A stretch of 64,000 bases of DNA from assembly GCF_021654135.1 (NCBI RefSeq), contig NZ_JAKGSD010000029.1, positions 45,581-109,580 on the forward strand, read 5' to 3'. Source of the stretch: Amycolatopsis tucumanensis (GTDB taxonomy: Bacteria > Actinomycetota > Actinomycetes > Mycobacteriales > Pseudonocardiaceae). Numbering within the stretch: position 1 is the stretch's first letter; the number at the start of each line of letters is the position of its first letter. Positions 1 through 7,854 of this stretch are shown piece after piece. The translations under genes and the position numbers were made by a program. The notes under the pieces are model-generated. The model was not told the origin of the DNA. It searched no databases and saw only the letters and a program-made list of their open reading frames with translations.

Positions 1-119
1 TGGTGTTCACCGGGCGTGTGGCGTCGGTGGACGGGCGCGTCGCGGTCGTCGAGGTGACCGGGACCGGGCAGCTGGGGACGCACGTGAGCGGGACGGTGAC
101 CGTGGAGCTGGCGGCATGA
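1..119 (+). CDS. chsH1: C-terminal end of a MaoC-like dehydratase subunit (ChsH1-like), truncated by the window edge
   Basis: Only the last 38 codons are present, read in the frame starting at base 3 and ending in TGA at 117-119. They end in a short beta-strand-rich stretch (FTGRVASVDGRVAVVEVTG) of the kind that closes MaoC/hot-dog hydratase subunits. The stop overlaps the ATG of the next gene (ATGA, 116-119), so the two are translationally coupled. In the M. tuberculosis igr operon the order chsH2-chsH1-ltp2 is the same, where ChsH1-ChsH2 hydrates the three-carbon side-chain enoyl-CoA intermediate. The assignment rests mainly on this position and on fold resemblance; the active-site region lies outside the window. 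Confidence 0.6.
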   Translation, partial: VFTGRVASVDGRVAVVEVTGTGQLGTHVSGTVTVELAA

Positions 120-1285
120 CACTGTCGGGCAAGGCGGCGATCGCCGGGATCGGCGCGACGGAGTTCTCGAAGGACTCGGGACGCAGCGAGCTGCGGCTGG
201 CGGCCGAGGCGGTGCGCGCGGCACTGGACGACGCCGGGTTGCGGCCGTCCGATGTGGACGGACTGGTGTCGTTCACGATGGACGGCAACGCCGAGATCGC
301 GGTGGCGCGGGAGCTGGGCATCCCGGAGCTGACGTTCTTCAGCCGGGTGCACTACGGCGGCGGCGCGGCGGCGGCGACGGTCCAGCAGGCGGCGATGGCG
401 GTCGCGACCGGGGTGGCCGAGGTGGTGGTGGCGTACCGGGCGTTCAACGAGCGGTCCGGGCACCGGTTCGGGCAGGTGTCGTCCGCGGCGGCGGGGCAGG
501 TGAACTCGTCCGGGGTGGACAACGCGTTCCACTATCCGATGGGGCTGGCCACGCCGGCGGCCACGGTGGCGATGGTGGCGCAGCGTTACTTGCACGAGTA
601 CGGCGCGTCGACCGAGGACTTCGGCCGGGTGGCGGTGCTGGACCGCAAGCACGCGGCGACGAACCCGGCGGCGTGGTTCCACGGCAAGCCGATCACGCTG
701 GCGGAGCACCGGGCGTCACGGTGGATCGCCGAACCGCTGCGGTTGCTGGACTGCTGCCAGGAGTCCGACGGCGGGGTCGCGCTGGTGATCACGAGTGCCG
801 CGCGGGCCCGCGACCTGCGCCACCCGCCGGCGGTGATCGCCGCGGCGGCGCAGGGGAGCGGGCCGGACCAGTACATCATGACCAGCTACTACCGGGACGA
901 GCTCGCGGGCCTGCCGGAGATGGGCGTGGTCGCGCGGCAGCTGTGGGCGCAGGCCGGGGCGGGCCCGTCCGACATGGAGGTCGCGGTGCTCTACGACCAC
1001 TTCACGCCGTACGTGCTGATGCAGTTGGAGGAGCTGGGGTTCTGCGGCCGCGGCGAGGCGCCCGGTTTCGTGGCGTCCGGAGCGCTCGAACTGGACGGCT
1101 CGCTGCCGCTGAACCCGCACGGCGGGCAGCTCGGCGAGGCGTACATCCACGGGATGAACGGCATCGCCGAGGGGGTCCGCCAGATCCGCGGCACGTCGTG
1201 CAACCAGGTGCCGACGGTGTCGCACGTGCTGGTGACGGCCGGTACCGGCGTGCCGACCAGCGGGCTGGTGCTGGCTCAGTCGTAG
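116..1285 (+). CDS. ltp2: Ltp2-like steroid side-chain aldolase (thiolase fold)
   Basis: 389 aa, matching the length of Ltp2 (Rv3540c). Ltp2 catalyses the retro-aldol cleavage that removes the last three side-chain carbons of cholesterol as propionyl-CoA, in complex with the DUF35 domain of ChsH2. The sequence is a SCP-x/thiolase-fold protein without the nucleophilic thiolase cysteine. It keeps tyrosines in the contexts LYDHFTPYV and EAYIHGMNG, which match the Tyr-based active site described for Ltp2. The glycine-rich NPHGGQLGEAY segment is also typical. The start codon overlaps the preceding chsH1-like stop. The gene ends 10 bases inside a small convergent reading frame (1276-1380). Confidence 0.85.
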   Translation: MTLSGKAAIAGIGATEFSKDSGRSELRLAAEAVRAALDDAGLRPSDVDGLVSFTMDGNAEIAVARELGIPELTFFSRVHYGGGAAAATVQQAAMAVATGVAEVVVAYRAFNERSGHRFGQVSSAAAGQVNSSGVDNAFHYPMGLATPAATVAMVAQRYLHEYGASTEDFGRVAVLDRKHAATNPAAWFHGKPITLAEHRASRWIAEPLRLLDCCQESDGGVALVITSAARARDLRHPPAVIAAAAQGSGPDQYIMTSYYRDELAGLPEMGVVARQLWAQAGAGPSDMEVAVLYDHFTPYVLMQLEELGFCGRGEAPGFVASGALELDGSLPLNPHGGQLGEAYIHGMNGIAEGVRQIRGTSCNQVPTVSHVLVTAGTGVPTSGLVLAQS

Positions 1286-1380
1286 CCGCGGATGAGGTGG
1301 CTCTCGTCGTCCACCAAGTCGGTGGTGTCGAGGGTGTCTTCGATGACGGATTGGTCGGTGATCGGTTCGGTGGCCGGCAT
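1276..1380 (-). CDS. Candidate 34-aa acidic peptide of unknown function
   Basis: ATG at 1380-1378, TGA at 1278-1276. The peptide starts MPATEPITDQSVIED and ends DESHLIRGYD. It carries about ten acidic residues and has no membrane segment or Cys. Almost every codon ends in G or C, as in the real genes around it, and AAGGA sits 4 bases before the ATG (GAAGGACG-ATG). It overlaps the end of ltp2 by 10 bases in convergent orientation and lies 75 bases downstream of a decayed membrane-protein gene on the same strand. No family is recognised. Its size and acidic composition would suit a peptide precursor or small regulator, but no maturation gene is nearby. Confidence 0.45.
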   Translation of the reverse strand: MPATEPITDQSVIEDTLDTTDLVDDESHLIRGYD

Positions 1381-1454
1381 CGTCCTTCGTCCTTTCCTGA
1401 CGTCGCCTACTCTGTGTGGTTCCCGTCACAGAGGGGCCGAAACACCGGCGATTT

Positions 1455-1735
1455 TCAGTACCCGGGGACCGGAACCCAGGCGGGCAGGCGTGGCCACAAC
1501 CGCCGGTGCAGGCGGTGCACCCCGTAAGCGGCCAGCACCATGGCCGGCCAGTCGGCGAGCAGCATTGCCAAGATGCGGAGGTCCGGCCGGGCCGTTGGGG
1601 ATGTGGCACGCTCGCGAGTACCACCACACGGCGTTCTGCGCCGCGAAGAACCACGCGAACCCGGTGAGGGCATAGAGCACCGTGCGAAGGCGCCCTCCTG
1701 CGCTTCCGGTTCCACCTGGTCTCCCCCTTGCGCGT
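1455..1735 (-). pseudogene. Frameshifted copy of a small membrane protein
   Basis: This stretch is a degraded paralogue of the gene at 1883-2197. Homologous peptide segments occur in the same order but in different frames. LYALTGFAWFFAAQNAVWWY is in one frame (compare LYALVGFAWFFAAHQAVWWY in the neighbour). LAAYGVHRLHRRLWPRL is in another (compare LAARLVHRLHRRLWPRL). The switch is a one-base change near 1590-1600, just after the shared IPNGP. The start region also looks shortened by about 14 bases relative to the neighbour. Unless these are sequencing errors the gene is dead. Confidence 0.6.
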
Positions 1736-1882
1736 CGCCCAGCAGTGGCGCCGTCTCGTTTCAGTGGAAGGGAACCGGGACCCAGGCCGGCCAGCCGTCG
1801 GGATGCTCGGACCAACAGGACATCTCGGGGCTGTAGGGGTTGATGAACACGGGGATGTTGACCACCCAGTAGAGCCAGGTGG

Positions 1883-2197
1883 TCAGCAGGACCACCCCAC
1901 CAGCAGCACGGGCGTCCACCAGCGCAGGCGGGGCCAGAGGCGGCGGTGCAGCCGGTGCACCAAGCGCGCGGCCAAGGCCAAGGCCACCAAGTCGATGATC
2001 AACGCCAGCAGGATGCCCGGATTGGGGAGCGGGCCGTTGGGGATGTCGCACGCTCGCGAGTACCACCACACGGCCTGGTGGGCCGCGAAGAACCAGGCGA
2101 ACCCAACCAACGCGTACAGGAAGGCGCGAAGGCAGCCCCGGGCGAAGTCGGCTTCGAGATCGTCCTCCACTGGCCTCCCGTCCGGCCGGGCCGTCAC
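1883..2197 (-). CDS. Small membrane protein of unknown function, probably truncated at the C terminus
   Basis: 104 aa as read. It has a hydrophilic N terminus, one aromatic-rich membrane segment (LYALVGFAWFFAAHQAVWWY), a second around residues 65-80 (LLALIIDLVALALAA), then a basic HRLHRRLWPRL turn. After its stop another frame continues as plausible protein (LTTWLYWVVNIPVFINPYSP, ending near 1761 in WPAWVPVPFH). The other copy of this family ends in the same WVPVP sequence. A frameshift around 1888-1895, in a G-rich run, has therefore probably split a roughly 145-aa protein. Function unknown; no family recognised. Confidence 0.5.
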   Translation of the reverse strand: MTARPDGRPVEDDLEADFARGCLRAFLYALVGFAWFFAAHQAVWWYSRACDIPNGPLPNPGILLALIIDLVALALAARLVHRLHRRLWPRLRWWTPVLLVGWSC

Positions 2198-2257
2198 CGG
2201 TTGCGCCGTCTCGCGGTGTGGAATTCACCTCGATGACCTCTAGCGCACCTGGCGTTC

Positions 2258-2827
2258 ATGGGCGAACTTGAGGACGTGCAGATACCGGTCCTGGTTGCGT
2301 GGAGCCTGACGGTGGCGTTCGCGCTGCTCGCCGTGCCCAGCGTGGTCCGGCTGGTGCGCCTGGACGCCCTCACGACCACCCCGGACACCCGCCAGCAGGA
2401 CGTCGCCGAGTTGATGATGGTCCTGGCGATGCTCGCGATGGTCTCACCCCTCGGAGGGCCCATCCCGGCGGCCGGGTGGCAGGCCATCCTGGTCCTCACG
2501 GCCGGGTGGTTCCTCGTCGCCGCGTTGCGGGGGCGGCGGTGCTGCGCCGTGCACCACCTGGTGTCCGCCGCGGCGATGCTGTACATGATCACCGCGATGC
2601 CAGGCCACGGTGACGGCCCCTGGATGGCGATGACACCCGGCCAGCTCGCCTGGCCCGTGCTGGCGCTGGCCGCCATCGGCTACTTCGCGGTCGACAGCGT
2701 CCGCTCCGGGATACTCGGCGCGCGCTGGGCCCGCACCGAGAGCCTGCGCGACCACCGCGCGGTCCGCCAGGTCTGCCGCGCGCTGATGGGCGTCGGCATG
2801 GCCTACATGCTGGTCAGCGGCTTGTGA
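2258..2827 (+). CDS. DUF5134-type integral membrane protein
   Basis: 189 aa with about six hydrophobic segments. The signature features are histidines and methionines facing the membrane: VAELMMVLAMLAM, CAVHHLVSAAAMLYMITAM, then a Met/Gly-rich loop (PGHGDGPWMAM), and a C-terminal CRALMGVGMAYMLV. This arrangement is typical of actinobacterial DUF5134 proteins, which have no established function; the Met/His pattern resembles copper-handling membrane proteins, which is only inference. The gene runs convergently into hsd4B, and the last 14 bases of each overlap. Confidence 0.65.
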   Translation: MGELEDVQIPVLVAWSLTVAFALLAVPSVVRLVRLDALTTTPDTRQQDVAELMMVLAMLAMVSPLGGPIPAAGWQAILVLTAGWFLVAALRGRRCCAVHHLVSAAAMLYMITAMPGHGDGPWMAMTPGQLAWPVLALAAIGYFAVDSVRSGILGARWARTESLRDHRAVRQVCRALMGVGMAYMLVSGL

Positions 2828-3671
2828 GCAGCGCGTCCGCCAGTACCGGCGCGTCCCGCTCCACGGCCGTCGTCGTCAGCGCCAGGCCCTCGTCCGTACG
2901 CCACACGCGCGTCCGCAGCGTCTCCCCGGGCAGCACGATCCCCGCGAACCGCGCGGAGAACGAACCGACCCGCGTGACGTCGGCGTCCAGCATGGCGTCC
3001 GTGACGGCCTTGGCGACCATCCCGTACGTGCACAGCCCGTGCAGGATCGGCGCCTCGAACCCCGCCGACCGGGCGAACTCCGGGTCGATGTGCAGCGGGT
3101 TCCGGTCGCCGCACAGGCGGTAGATCAGCGCCTGCTGCGGCAAGGTCGGCGTGTCGATCACCGCGTCCGGCTCGCGCTCCGGCGGTTCCACCCGCGCAGA
3201 AGAACCCCGCGAACCGCCGAACCCGCCCTCGCCGCGGGCGAAGATGCTCGACCGCGCCGTCCACAACGGCGCCCCGTCCGTCGACACCACCGACGTCTCG
3301 TTGACGATCACCGCCGCCGTGCCCTTGTCCAGCACGTCCACGATCCGCGTGCGCGCGACCGCCTTGCCCTCGACCGGGATCGGCCGGTGCACGGTCACCG
3401 CCTGCGTCCCGTGCACCACCTTCGCCAGGTCGACCTCGATGCCCGGGAACGAGACCGCGGGCGGCTCGTAGATGCGCAGGTTCGCCGCCACCGTCGCGAA
3501 CGTCGGCAGCACCCGCAGGTCCCGCTCGTAGGTGTAGCGCAGCTCCCGCGGGTCGGCCGGCCGGGCGCCCGCGCCCAGCGCCAAGTGGTAGAGCAGCACG
3601 TCGGAAGGCGTCCAGGCGAACGTCAGCTCGTCGAGCTCGGCACCGATGGCGACGTCGGGATCGATGGGCAA
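2814..3671 (-). CDS. hsd4B: MaoC-family 2-enoyl-CoA hydratase of steroid side-chain beta-oxidation (Hsd4B/ChsH3-like)
   Basis: 285 aa if translation starts at the TTG at 3671 (MPIDPDVAIGAEL). That start gives the same length and N terminus style as Rv3538 of M. tuberculosis (286 aa, Hsd4B). The hydratase-2 signature is complete near residues 184-200: YRLCGDRNPLHID, with catalytic Asp189 and His194, followed by the HG of ILHGLCTYG. The N-terminal half is the inactive hot-dog repeat usual for double-hot-dog hydratases. It is the last gene of the leftward kstD-kshA-88aa-kshB operon; its start lies 11 bases after the kshB stop. There is no ATG or GTG in a better place. Confidence 0.85.
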   Translation of the reverse strand: MPIDPDVAIGAELDELTFAWTPSDVLLYHLALGAGARPADPRELRYTYERDLRVLPTFATVAANLRIYEPPAVSFPGIEVDLAKVVHGTQAVTVHRPIPVEGKAVARTRIVDVLDKGTAAVIVNETSVVSTDGAPLWTARSSIFARGEGGFGGSRGSSARVEPPEREPDAVIDTPTLPQQALIYRLCGDRNPLHIDPEFARSAGFEAPILHGLCTYGMVAKAVTDAMLDADVTRVGSFSARFAGIVLPGETLRTRVWRTDEGLALTTTAVERDAPVLADALLTSR

Positions 3672-3682
3672 CGCGGCAACTC

Positions 3683-4702
3683 CTACTCGTAGGTGACCGA
3701 CACCTCGTCGGTCAACGGTACCGACTGGCACGCCAGCACGATGCCGTCGGCGATGTCCTCGGAATCCAGGACCTCGTTGTTCAGCATCTTCACCTCGCCG
3801 GAGACGATCCGGCACGCGCACGCGCTGCACTGCCCCTCGCGGCACGAGTACGGCGCGTCCAGCCCGCGGGCCAGCAGGAAGTCCAGCAGCTTCTCCTGCC
3901 GCGGCCAGGTGAACGAGTGCTGCGACCCGTCCAGATCCACGGACAACGCGGTCGTCCCAGCCTCCTGAGAAGGCACTGCGGCGGCCTCCGCGCGATCCTC
4001 GAACGGATTGCCGCCCAGCGACACGAACCGCTCCAGGTGGATCCGCTTGCGCGGCACCCCGAGGTCCTTCAAGGCCTGCTTGCCGGCCGTCATGAACGCC
4101 TCGGGCCCGCACAGGAACGCCTCGAACTCCGCATACGGCCGGACCAGCTCACGCAGCTGCGTCACCGACGGCAAACCCTGCACGCTTTCCAGCCAGTGCA
4201 CCAGCACCAGCCGCTCCGGGTGCTCCCGCGCCAGCGCGGCCAGCTCGGACGCGAAGATCACCGACGAGGAGTCCCGGTTGGCGTACACCAGCACGATCCG
4301 CCCGCCGCCGGAGGCCAGCGCGGACTTCAGGATCGACATCACCGGCGTGATGCCGCTGCCGCCGGCCATCAACAGCAGGTCGGCGTCCAGCGATTCGGGC
4401 GTGAACACCCCCGCCGGGGCCAGGACGTCCACAGTGGAACCAGCAGAGACGTTGTCACACAACCAGTTCGACCCGTACCCGCCTTCGGTGCGCTTCACCG
4501 TCACCTTGAGCCGCGAGCCCTCGTGCGGTGCGCTGGACAACGAGTAGCACCGCGCCGCCTCACCAGCGCGCAACGTCAGGAACTGCCCCGGCCGGTACGC
4601 GAACGTCGAAGCGTGCTCGGCGGGCACGTCGAACACGATCGACGACGCCTCGGCCGTTTCCGCGATCACCTCGGCGACGGTCAGGGTGTAGCTATCCGGC
4701 AT
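3683..4702 (-). CDS. kshB: 3-ketosteroid 9-alpha-hydroxylase, reductase component KshB
   Basis: 339 aa. The order is a flavodoxin-reductase-like FAD domain (YRPGQFLTLR then RCYSLSSAP), an NAD domain (LLLMAGGSGITPVMSILK, later FLCGPEAFM), and a C-terminal plant-type [2Fe-2S] ferredoxin domain with cysteines in CREGQCSACAC and a fourth in LACQ. This layout and the domain order match KshB (Rv3571, 358 aa). It passes electrons from NADH to the Rieske oxygenase KshA for 9-alpha-hydroxylation of ring B. The start overlaps the end of the 88-aa gene by 11 bases, so the two are probably translationally coupled. Confidence 0.92.
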   Translation of the reverse strand: MPDSYTLTVAEVIAETAEASSIVFDVPAEHASTFAYRPGQFLTLRAGEAARCYSLSSAPHEGSRLKVTVKRTEGGYGSNWLCDNVSAGSTVDVLAPAGVFTPESLDADLLLMAGGSGITPVMSILKSALASGGGRIVLVYANRDSSSVIFASELAALAREHPERLVLVHWLESVQGLPSVTQLRELVRPYAEFEAFLCGPEAFMTAGKQALKDLGVPRKRIHLERFVSLGGNPFEDRAEAAAVPSQEAGTTALSVDLDGSQHSFTWPRQEKLLDFLLARGLDAPYSCREGQCSACACRIVSGEVKMLNNEVLDSEDIADGIVLACQSVPLTDEVSVTYE

Positions 4703-4958
4703 CGAGAACCCCGAACTCCCCGTCCCGCACCGCCGCGTCGATGCTGTCCACCAGCTTCGGGCAGGTGTCCAGCAGCGCGGTGTTGCGCCCCTCGGCCACC
4801 TCCTGCGCGAACACCGGGCAGCTGCCCGCGTCGGTCGTCCACTGGATGCTGGTGTGCTTCACGCTGTTCTTCTTCACCAGCACCCGCGTGCCGCACGACG
4901 CGCACGCGTGCGGCCGCAGGCCGCCGGCCAGGAACTCGGTGCGCTCGGCGGTGGTCAT
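4692..4958 (-). CDS. 88-aa four-cysteine protein between kshA and kshB, function unknown
   Basis: 88 aa starting MTTAERTEFLAGG. It has four cysteines, C19 and C22 in HACASCGTRV, then C47 in GSCPVF and C66 in DTCPKL, which could bind a metal. There is no signal peptide or membrane segment. Its ATG overlaps the kshA stop (ATGA) and its end overlaps the kshB start by 11 bases, so it is embedded in the hydroxylase operon and likely made with both subunits. No named family is recognised. A role in assembly or electron transfer of the Ksh system is a reasonable guess from position only. Confidence 0.75.
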   Translation of the reverse strand: MTTAERTEFLAGGLRPHACASCGTRVLVKKNSVKHTSIQWTTDAGSCPVFAQEVAEGRNTALLDTCPKLVDSIDAAVRDGEFGVLDAG

Positions 4959-6091
4959 CCCGCGACCCCCGCCTCCTGCTGCCGGGCCAGGTTCTCGGCC
5001 ACCTCCCGCGCCCACACCTCGTTGGCCTTGGTGGTGTCCACCTCGAACTCGAAGCGCCGCGTCATGTCCTCGGTGACGTCCTCGACGTCCACGTAGAACT
5101 GCTCGTACCAGCGGCGCAGCTGGTAGACCGGGCCGTCCTCCTCGCACAGCAGCGGGTTGTCGATGCGGGTCTTGTTCTTCCAGATCTCCACGTCCTGCAG
5201 GAAACCCACGCCGATGCTCTTGGCGAACTTGCCGGCGATCTTGTCCGCCTGCTCGTCCGACACGCCCGGCAGCTTCTTCACGCTGACCCCCCACTGCAGC
5301 ACGAACGAGGTCGGCGTCACCGGGTAGTGGCAGTTGATCAGCACGTTCTCGATCTCGAAGCCCTTGTACGTGTTCAGCAGCGTGTTGATCATGTACGACG
5401 GCCCGAAGTACGAGGCCTCCGAGCGCAGCAGGTTGTCCTCGCCGCCGTAGTTGGACGCCATCCCGACGTCCGGCCGGCCCTTGGTGTTGAGGTACTGCGT
5501 GGCGATGTGGCCCTCGAACACGTTCTTGAAGTAGGTCGGGAACGCGAAGTGGATGTAGAAGAAGTGGGCCATGTCGACCATGTTGTCGATGATCTCGCGG
5601 CAGTTGGACCCCTCGATCAGCACCGAGTCCCAGGTCCAGTTGCTCCACTCGCCGCTGAAGATGCCGTCGATGCGCGGGATCACGACGTCCGGCGGCGGCG
5701 GGTTGCCCTGCGGGTCGTGCCACACGAACAGCTGCTTGTTCTCCTCCAGCGTGATCCACGACCGGGTGCGGGCACGCAGCGGAACCCGTTTGGCGTACGG
5801 GATCGACACGCACTTGCCGTTGCCGCCCCAGCGCCAGTCGTGGAACGGGCAGGCCACCTCGTTGCCCTTGACGCTGCCCTGACTCAGGTCGCCGCCCATG
5901 TGGCGGCAGTAGGCGTCCAGGACGTTGAGCTTGCCGTCCTCGCCCGCGAACACCACGAGCTTGGTGCCGAACGCGTTGACGGCGTGCGGTTTCCCGTCGC
6001 GGAACGTCTCGGCCAGCCCCAGGCAGTGCCAGCCGCGCGCGAACCGCGCCGGCGGCGCACCCGCGTCGATCGTGCGGACTTCAGTCATCAT
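4955..6091 (-). CDS. kshA: 3-ketosteroid 9-alpha-hydroxylase, oxygenase component KshA
   Basis: 378 aa. The Rieske [2Fe-2S] centre is complete: Cys62 and His64 in YCRHMGG, Cys81 and His84 in CPFHDW. The mononuclear iron site is visible in NMVDMAHFFYIH. Length and the NMVDMAHFFYIHFAFPTYFK region match KshA of M. tuberculosis (Rv3526). With KshB it 9-alpha-hydroxylates 1,4-diene-3-one steroids, which then open spontaneously to the 9,10-seco phenol. The start overlaps the kstD stop by 4 bases, so both ring-opening enzymes are coupled. Regulation is presumably from the KstR site ahead of kstD. Confidence 0.95.
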   Translation of the reverse strand: MMTEVRTIDAGAPPARFARGWHCLGLAETFRDGKPHAVNAFGTKLVVFAGEDGKLNVLDAYCRHMGGDLSQGSVKGNEVACPFHDWRWGGNGKCVSIPYAKRVPLRARTRSWITLEENKQLFVWHDPQGNPPPPDVVIPRIDGIFSGEWSNWTWDSVLIEGSNCREIIDNMVDMAHFFYIHFAFPTYFKNVFEGHIATQYLNTKGRPDVGMASNYGGEDNLLRSEASYFGPSYMINTLLNTYKGFEIENVLINCHYPVTPTSFVLQWGVSVKKLPGVSDEQADKIAGKFAKSIGVGFLQDVEIWKNKTRIDNPLLCEEDGPVYQLRRWYEQFYVDVEDVTEDMTRRFEFEVDTTKANEVWAREVAENLARQQEAGVAG

Positions 6092-7755
6092 CGACCTCCA
6101 GTGCGATTCTGGGTGGCCAGGTGGCGTGAGGCAAGGAACCCGAAGACCATCGCCGGCCCGATCGTGGCGCCCGGCCCGGCGTAGGTGTGTCCCATGACCG
6201 CGGCGCTGGTGTTCCCGGCCGCGTACAACCCGGGGATCACCGACCCGTCCTCGCGCAGCACGCGGGCGTGGGTGTCGGTGCGCAGCCCGCCCTTCGTGCC
6301 CAGGTCACCGGGCACGATCTTGACCGCGTAGAACGGGGCCTTGTCGAGCGGGCCGAGGCTCGGGTTCGGCTTGTGGCGGGGGTCGCCGTAGTAGTGGTCG
6401 TAGGCGCTGCGCCCGCGCTGGAAGTCCTCGTCGACACCGCGCCGGGCGAAGCCGTTGAACCGCTCGACGGTGGCTTCCAGCGCCGCGGTCGGCACCTCGA
6501 TGCGGGCGGCCAGTTCCCCCAGCGTGGCCGCCTTGGCCACGATCCCGGCCTTGAACCAGCGGCCGGGCAGCTTCTGCCGCGGCCCGACGCCGGTGAACAT
6601 GTACCGGTCGCGGTAGCGCTGGTCGAACACCAGCCAGGTGGGGATGTTCTCGCCGGGCCCGTCGCCCGGCCCGTACATCGCGTGCACGGCCTCGACGTAG
6701 GGCGCGGACTCGTTGACGAACCGCTCGCCGCGCGCGTTGACCAGGATGCAGCCCGGCCGGGACCGCTCGGCTAGCGCGAACCACGGCCCGCCGGTCAGCG
6801 GGATCGTCGGGCCCCACCAGGCGTCGTCCATCAGGGCCACCGACGCGCCGAGCTTGAGCCCGGCCAGGATCGCGTCGCCGGTGTTGGCCTTCGCGCCCAC
6901 GGTCCACTCGGTGCCGATGGGACTGCGCTGGTACTTCGCGCGCATCTCCTCGTTGTGCTCGAACCCGCCCGCGGCGAGCACGACCCCCAGGCGCGCCCGC
7001 ACGGTCTCCTCCCGCCCGTCCCGCCGGATCACCACCCCGGTGACCCGCTCGTCCTCGGTGACCAGGTCGGCCAGCGGCGTGTCCAGCCACACCGGCACGC
7101 CCGCGCGGAGCAGCCCGGCGCGCAGCCCGGCGGCCAGGGCCTGGCCCATCGACAGCAGCCGCCTGCCGCGCGCCAGCCCGGTGAGCCACCGCCCGCCGAT
7201 GCGCAGGACCCGCAGCGCGCCCTTGGGGTGGCGGGCGAGCAGGCTCAGCCAGCGGTAGTCCGCCTGGGTGATCGGCACACCGAGCGGCGCGCCGCTGTAG
7301 GGCGGTTCCAGGTTGTGGAGTTCGTCGCCGAGCCGCTTGCCGTCGAACGGCTTCGGCTCGACCGACCGGCCGCCGGCCCGCCCGCCGGGGGCTTCGGGGT
7401 GGTAGTCGGAGTAGCCGGGCACCCACTGCAGCCGCAGCGGCGTGACCCGGTGCACGAACGACACCACCTCGGGGCCGTGGTCGAGGAAGGCCTGGCGCAG
7501 CTCGGCCGGCACGACGTCGCCGACGATGGCGTCGAGGTAGGCCCGCGCCGCCTCCGGCGTGTCCTCGACACCGGCCGCGCGCAACGCCTCGTTGCCCGGG
7601 ATCCACACCCCGCCACCCGATCGGGCCGTGGACCCGCCGAACCTGGCGGCCTTCTCGATCACCACGACGGAGAGGCCGGCGTCGGCGGCCGCGAGGGCGG
7701 CGGTCATGCCGGCGGCGCCGCTGCCCACCACCACGACGTCGAACTCGTCGGTCAT
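6088..7755 (-). CDS. kstD: 3-ketosteroid delta-1-dehydrogenase KstD
   Basis: 555 aa FAD enzyme. The N-terminal dinucleotide-binding motif is VVVVGSGAAGMTAALAAADA, followed by EKAARFGGSTARSGGGVW. The C-terminal active-site signature FYAVKIVPGDLGTKGGL, with its tyrosine and glycine, and the closing GNTSAAVMGHTYAGPGATIG identify true KstD. It introduces the C1-C2 double bond of ring A. It is the first gene of the leftward operon; a perfect KstR-type site ends 12 bases upstream of the ATG (7767-7780). Confidence 0.93.
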   Translation of the reverse strand: MTDEFDVVVVGSGAAGMTAALAAADAGLSVVVIEKAARFGGSTARSGGGVWIPGNEALRAAGVEDTPEAARAYLDAIVGDVVPAELRQAFLDHGPEVVSFVHRVTPLRLQWVPGYSDYHPEAPGGRAGGRSVEPKPFDGKRLGDELHNLEPPYSGAPLGVPITQADYRWLSLLARHPKGALRVLRIGGRWLTGLARGRRLLSMGQALAAGLRAGLLRAGVPVWLDTPLADLVTEDERVTGVVIRRDGREETVRARLGVVLAAGGFEHNEEMRAKYQRSPIGTEWTVGAKANTGDAILAGLKLGASVALMDDAWWGPTIPLTGGPWFALAERSRPGCILVNARGERFVNESAPYVEAVHAMYGPGDGPGENIPTWLVFDQRYRDRYMFTGVGPRQKLPGRWFKAGIVAKAATLGELAARIEVPTAALEATVERFNGFARRGVDEDFQRGRSAYDHYYGDPRHKPNPSLGPLDKAPFYAVKIVPGDLGTKGGLRTDTHARVLREDGSVIPGLYAAGNTSAAVMGHTYAGPGATIGPAMVFGFLASRHLATQNRTGGR

Positions 7756-7766
7756 GCCACCTCCGC

Positions 7767-7780
7767 TGGAACGTGTTCCA
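7767..7780. promoter_or_regulatory. KstR operator, exact match (ahead of kstD)
   Basis: TGGAACGTGTTCCA fits TnnAACnnGTTnnA at every fixed position and is a perfect palindrome. It lies 11 bases from the kstD ATG, in the 99-base divergent region shared with the flavoprotein gene at 7855. Confidence 0.85.
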
Positions 7781-7823
7781 CTTCGCTGAGCGCCTGTTCG
7801 CCGCCTCGTCCGTCACGATAGAC

Positions 7824-7837
7824 GAGAACGTGTTTCA
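7824..7837. promoter_or_regulatory. KstR operator, near match (ahead of the second flavoprotein)
   Basis: GAGAACGTGTTTCA departs from TnnAACnnGTTnnA only at the first base. It lies 17 bases before the GTG at 7855, so each side of the divergent promoter has its own site. Confidence 0.65.
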
Positions 7838-7854
7838 GTTCTAGGGTAGCGGGT

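Noticed and set aside
3917..6184. Long plus-strand open frame across kshB, the 88-aa gene and kshA
   Set aside because: It is antisense to three strongly supported steroid genes and shows Arg/Val/His-rich shadow composition.
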